The translations under genes and the position numbers were made by a program. DNA of 16,049 nucleotides. Origin: Leptospira sp. Lineage in GTDB: Bacteria; Spirochaetota; Leptospiria; Leptospirales; Leptospiraceae. Positions 14,438 through 16,049 of the stretch are shown here, one piece after another (position 1 is the stretch's first letter; each line of letters begins with the position of its first letter). The stretch is taken from positions 1 through 16,049 of the forward strand of contig JAIOQL010000297.1 of assembly GCA_021413405.1 (NCBI GenBank), written 5' to 3'. The notes below the pieces were generated by a model that saw nothing but the letters and a program-made list of their open reading frames with translations, made no database searches and was not told the DNA's origin.

Positions 14438-15728
14438 TTGCGGCATCCAATCTGGATATAATTTTTTTGAAGTCAGGGAATGAAGTGTCAATCCACGAAT
14501 CATCATCAATGTGAATATTTTTCTTCAGAAGGGATTTCAAAATATAAAAACTCATTGCTATCCGGTGATCCATAAATGATTCTATCATTCCATCAGAAAG
14601 ACTTCCCACTTCACTGAAGGAATATCCATCAGCTTTTTCATCTACTTCCACACCTATCTTTCGGAGATTTATTACCATCGAATGAATGCGATCGGACTCC
14701 TTTGCTCTCAGATCTTCTGCATGCGAAATTGAAAATCCGTTCTCTGAAAAAAGTCCGGCAATAGTCAGGATCGGGATTTCATCTATTATGGAAGGTATCA
14801 GTGCAGCTTCAATTTCAACTTTCCGCAATTCTGACGGAAATACACGGATGTCACCGATTTTCTCCCCACATTCCATCCTTTCATTCTCGATTTCGATTTT
14901 TCCGCCCATTCTCTTCAGGATTGTAAGTATCCCTGTCCTGGCAGGATTGAGCCCAACATTGCCGATGCGAAGTTCCCCTTTTCCCGAAAGCAATCCGAAA
15001 ACAATAAAAAAAGCTGCCGATGAAATATCGCCCGGAATACTAAATTTTGATCCTGAAAAATCAAATGGCGGGTGAATGCTGAACTCTACGGGGGAATCAT
15101 GAACTATTTTCCCCCCGAGGAACCGGAGAATATTTTCCGTGTGATCCCTTGAAAGCTCATCTTCCCGATAACGCAGAGATACGTTAGACGATATTGCCGC
15201 TAGCATAAGGCAGGATTTCACCTGTGCACTGGCAATCGGGCTGTGATAGGAAAAGGAATTCAATTGCCGGCCATTTATCCGAAGCGGAGCTTTCCCGTCA
15301 CCGGAAAGAGATTTTATATCCGCTCCCATTTTGGATAGAGGTTCAAGAATTCTCTTCATCGGTCTTTTTCGCAAAGACGCATCACCAGTAAGATCCGCGC
15401 GGATTCCGCTTAATCCAGAAATGAGACCGGCTGACAAACGGATTCCGGTTCCACCATTTCCAAAATCCAATTCGGAGACAGGGGATTTCAATCCCGCCCG
15501 CCCCGGACTATTGACCTCATATTCAGTATTGCCGATTTTCCTAAATTCCACACCTAACTTCGAAAAACAATTCATTGTGTTTTTCGGATCTTCTGCCTCC
15601 AGAAAGCCTTTTATATGTGAACGACCGGATGCAAGTGATGAGAATAAAACCGAACGGTGGGAAAGTGATTTATCTCCCGGCACTTCCACATGAAAGCCGG
15701 TCGGTATCCTGAAATTCGATGAAAGCAT
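14430..15728 (-). CDS. aroA: 3-phosphoshikimate 1-carboxyvinyltransferase (EPSP synthase)
   Basis: Transfers the enolpyruvyl group of PEP to shikimate-3-phosphate. It has 432 residues, normal length. Motifs: PGDKSLSHR at 17-25, GNGGTGIRL at 90-98, GDASLRKRPM at 115-124, SAQVKS at 167-172, Asp316 in DEIPILTIAG, the KESDRI motif at 343-348 with Glu344, and DHRIAM at 387-392. SLRKRPMKRILEPLSKMGA is of the class II-like type. The position equal to E. coli Gly96 is Gly, the usual residue rather than the Ala associated with glyphosate tolerance. The ATG at 15728 has no clear Shine-Dalgarno site. A weak promoter (TTGCAG 15783-15778, TTAACT 15760-15755) is possible. First gene of the block that runs to 8165. 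Confidence 0.96.
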   Translation of the reverse strand: MLSSNFRIPTGFHVEVPGDKSLSHRSVLFSSLASGRSHIKGFLEAEDPKNTMNCFSKLGVEFRKIGNTEYEVNSPGRAGLKSPVSELDFGNGGTGIRLSAGLISGLSGIRADLTGDASLRKRPMKRILEPLSKMGADIKSLSGDGKAPLRINGRQLNSFSYHSPIASAQVKSCLMLAAISSNVSLRYREDELSRDHTENILRFLGGKIVHDSPVEFSIHPPFDFSGSKFSIPGDISSAAFFIVFGLLSGKGELRIGNVGLNPARTGILTILKRMGGKIEIENERMECGEKIGDIRVFPSELRKVEIEAALIPSIIDEIPILTIAGLFSENGFSISHAEDLRAKESDRIHSMVINLRKIGVEVDEKADGYSFSEVGSLSDGMIESFMDHRIAMSFYILKSLLKKNIHIDDDSWIDTSFPDFKKIISRLDAANE

Positions 15729-15791
15729 ACTGACAGAAAATAAATTTCATCTGTAGTTAAAAGTTCTTTTTATTCCACTGCAAGACCTGGA

Positions 15792-15819
15792 TTGCTGGAT
15801 TCAACATTCAAATTAGAAT
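15792..15819 (+). promoter_or_regulatory. Possible plus-strand promoter in the region right of aroA
   Basis: TTGCTG (15792-15797) is followed after 16 nt by TAGAAT (15814-15819). The -10 matches at 5 of 6 positions. It lies back-to-back with the possible aroA promoter and about 44 nt before a strong ribosome site on the plus strand. Confidence 0.4.
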
Positions 15820-15862
15820 TTCGGAATATTTTCTACAGGAAGGTAAGTATAAGGGAGACGAC

Positions 15863-15934
15863 ATGAATAAAACAAAATCAATCAAAATAAACCCTAAAGA
15901 CCGATCAGAAAGAAAATCGTACTTTTCAGAATAA
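15863..15934 (+). CDS. Small ORF of 23 codons with a strong ribosome binding site
   Basis: ATG at 15863 is preceded at 7 nt by AAGGGAG, one of the best Shine-Dalgarno matches in the window. The product MNKTKSIKINPKDRSERKSY (plus FSE) is basic and hydrophilic, with no membrane segment. It ends at TAA 15932-15934. It could be a leader peptide for a gene beyond the right edge, a small protein, or chance. No run of one amino acid suggests classic attenuation. Not recognised. Confidence 0.35.
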   Translation: MNKTKSIKINPKDRSERKSYFSE

Positions 15935-15961
15935 AGCCCCGCCCTTATCGGCTACTCGTTA

Positions 15962-15988
15962 CCCATAAGTTACTTGTACTTAGTTGGG
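15962..15988 (+). other. Hairpin downstream of the small ORF
   Basis: CCCA (15962-15965) pairs with TGGG (15985-15988) and TAAGT (15966-15970) pairs with ACTTA (15978-15982), with a GT bulge and a 7-nt loop. No T-run follows, so it is not an ordinary terminator on the plus strand. With the ORF and promoter upstream it could be part of a structured 5' leader for a gene to the right. I recognise no riboswitch class. Confidence 0.3.
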
Positions 15989-16007
15989 AATTTTATGATC
16001 TGTCCTT

Positions 16008-16049
16008 ATGGAAAAAGAGAAGCAAAGACGAATAGAGGCTTTTCATGCC
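16008..16049 (+). CDS. Possible start of a gene leaving the right edge, partial
   Basis: ATG 16008 opens a frame reading MEKEKQRRIEAFHA to the end of the window. There is no Shine-Dalgarno site in front. Another frame, from ATG 15995 (MICPYGKREAKTNRGFSC), is also open to the edge. Fourteen codons are too few to decide whether either is real. Confidence 0.2.
   Translation, partial: MEKEKQRRIEAFHA

Noticed and set aside
14438..14509. Upstream start for cmk adding 24 residues
   Set aside because: The extension lies inside aroA, is unlike the family N-terminus, and MNENIIAIDGPAGSGKS is the expected beginning.
14697..14720. aroA as a glyphosate-tolerant class II variant
   Set aside because: The sequence has class II-like motifs, but the key position equal to E. 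coli Gly96 is Gly, so tolerance cannot be claimed from sequence.
15787..15803. Tandem CTGGATT repeat right of aroA
   Set aside because: Only two short copies; expected by chance and without other repeat copies in the window.
15935..16049. In-frame continuation after the TAA of the small ORF, which could suggest readthrough or a broken gene
   Set aside because: The stop is TAA with no recognisable recoding context, and the continued product (SPALIGYSLPISYLYLVGNF...) shows no family. Open length to the edge is short enough for chance.

Overview
This window reads as an ordinary chromosomal housekeeping segment of a moderately A+T-rich bacterium. The best guess is a spirochaete of the Leptospira group (class Leptospiria). 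That is an inference from three things: a secreted protein of the '-ETI-F-K-GK-I-GKIV-' plus DUF5683 type at the left edge, the aroA-cmk-rpsA-TPR-hisG run, and frequent TTG starts with weak Shine-Dalgarno sequences. No rRNA, tRNA, IS element, prophage, CRISPR array or toxin-antitoxin pair is visible. No clearly new multi-gene system is present. The most unusual pair is a CFA-synthase-like methyltransferase fused by start/stop overlap to a geranylgeranyl-reductase-like flavoprotein.

Layout. Positions 1-789 (minus) hold the N-terminal part of a signal-peptide protein that runs off the left edge. It diverges from pyk (961-2394, plus), the only large plus-strand gene. Everything from 2398 to 15728 is on the minus strand and is read right to left. 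The first transcription block is aroA-cmk-rpsA-TPR membrane protein-hisG-CFA-like methyltransferase-FAD reductase (15728 to 8165), with gaps of 31 nt or less or overlaps throughout. The second block is rpmF-plsX-fabG (8080 to 6090), then an A+T-rich 237-nt gap with several hairpins. acpP (5852-5619) follows, with its own strong ribosome site, a leader hairpin and a clear intrinsic terminator. The last block is rnc-NUDIX-aroB-mscS (5576 to 2398), a chain coupled by overlapping stops and starts. Its first start codon, a TTG, lies in the U-tract of the acpP terminator.

How the genes fit together. plsX, fabG and acpP supply acyl-phosphate, beta-ketoacyl reduction and the acyl carrier for fatty-acid and phospholipid synthesis. 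The CFA-like methyltransferase and flavoprotein probably modify finished lipid chains. aroB and aroA are two shikimate-pathway steps placed in different operons. hisG is the first step of histidine synthesis and is the short form that normally needs HisZ, which is not in the window. rpsA, rpmF and rnc serve translation and RNA processing, cmk serves CMP recycling and pyk serves glycolysis.

The right end (15729-16049) has no convincing large gene. It shows a plausible plus-strand promoter, a strong Shine-Dalgarno site before a 23-codon ORF, a hairpin, and possibly the first codons of a gene leaving the window.
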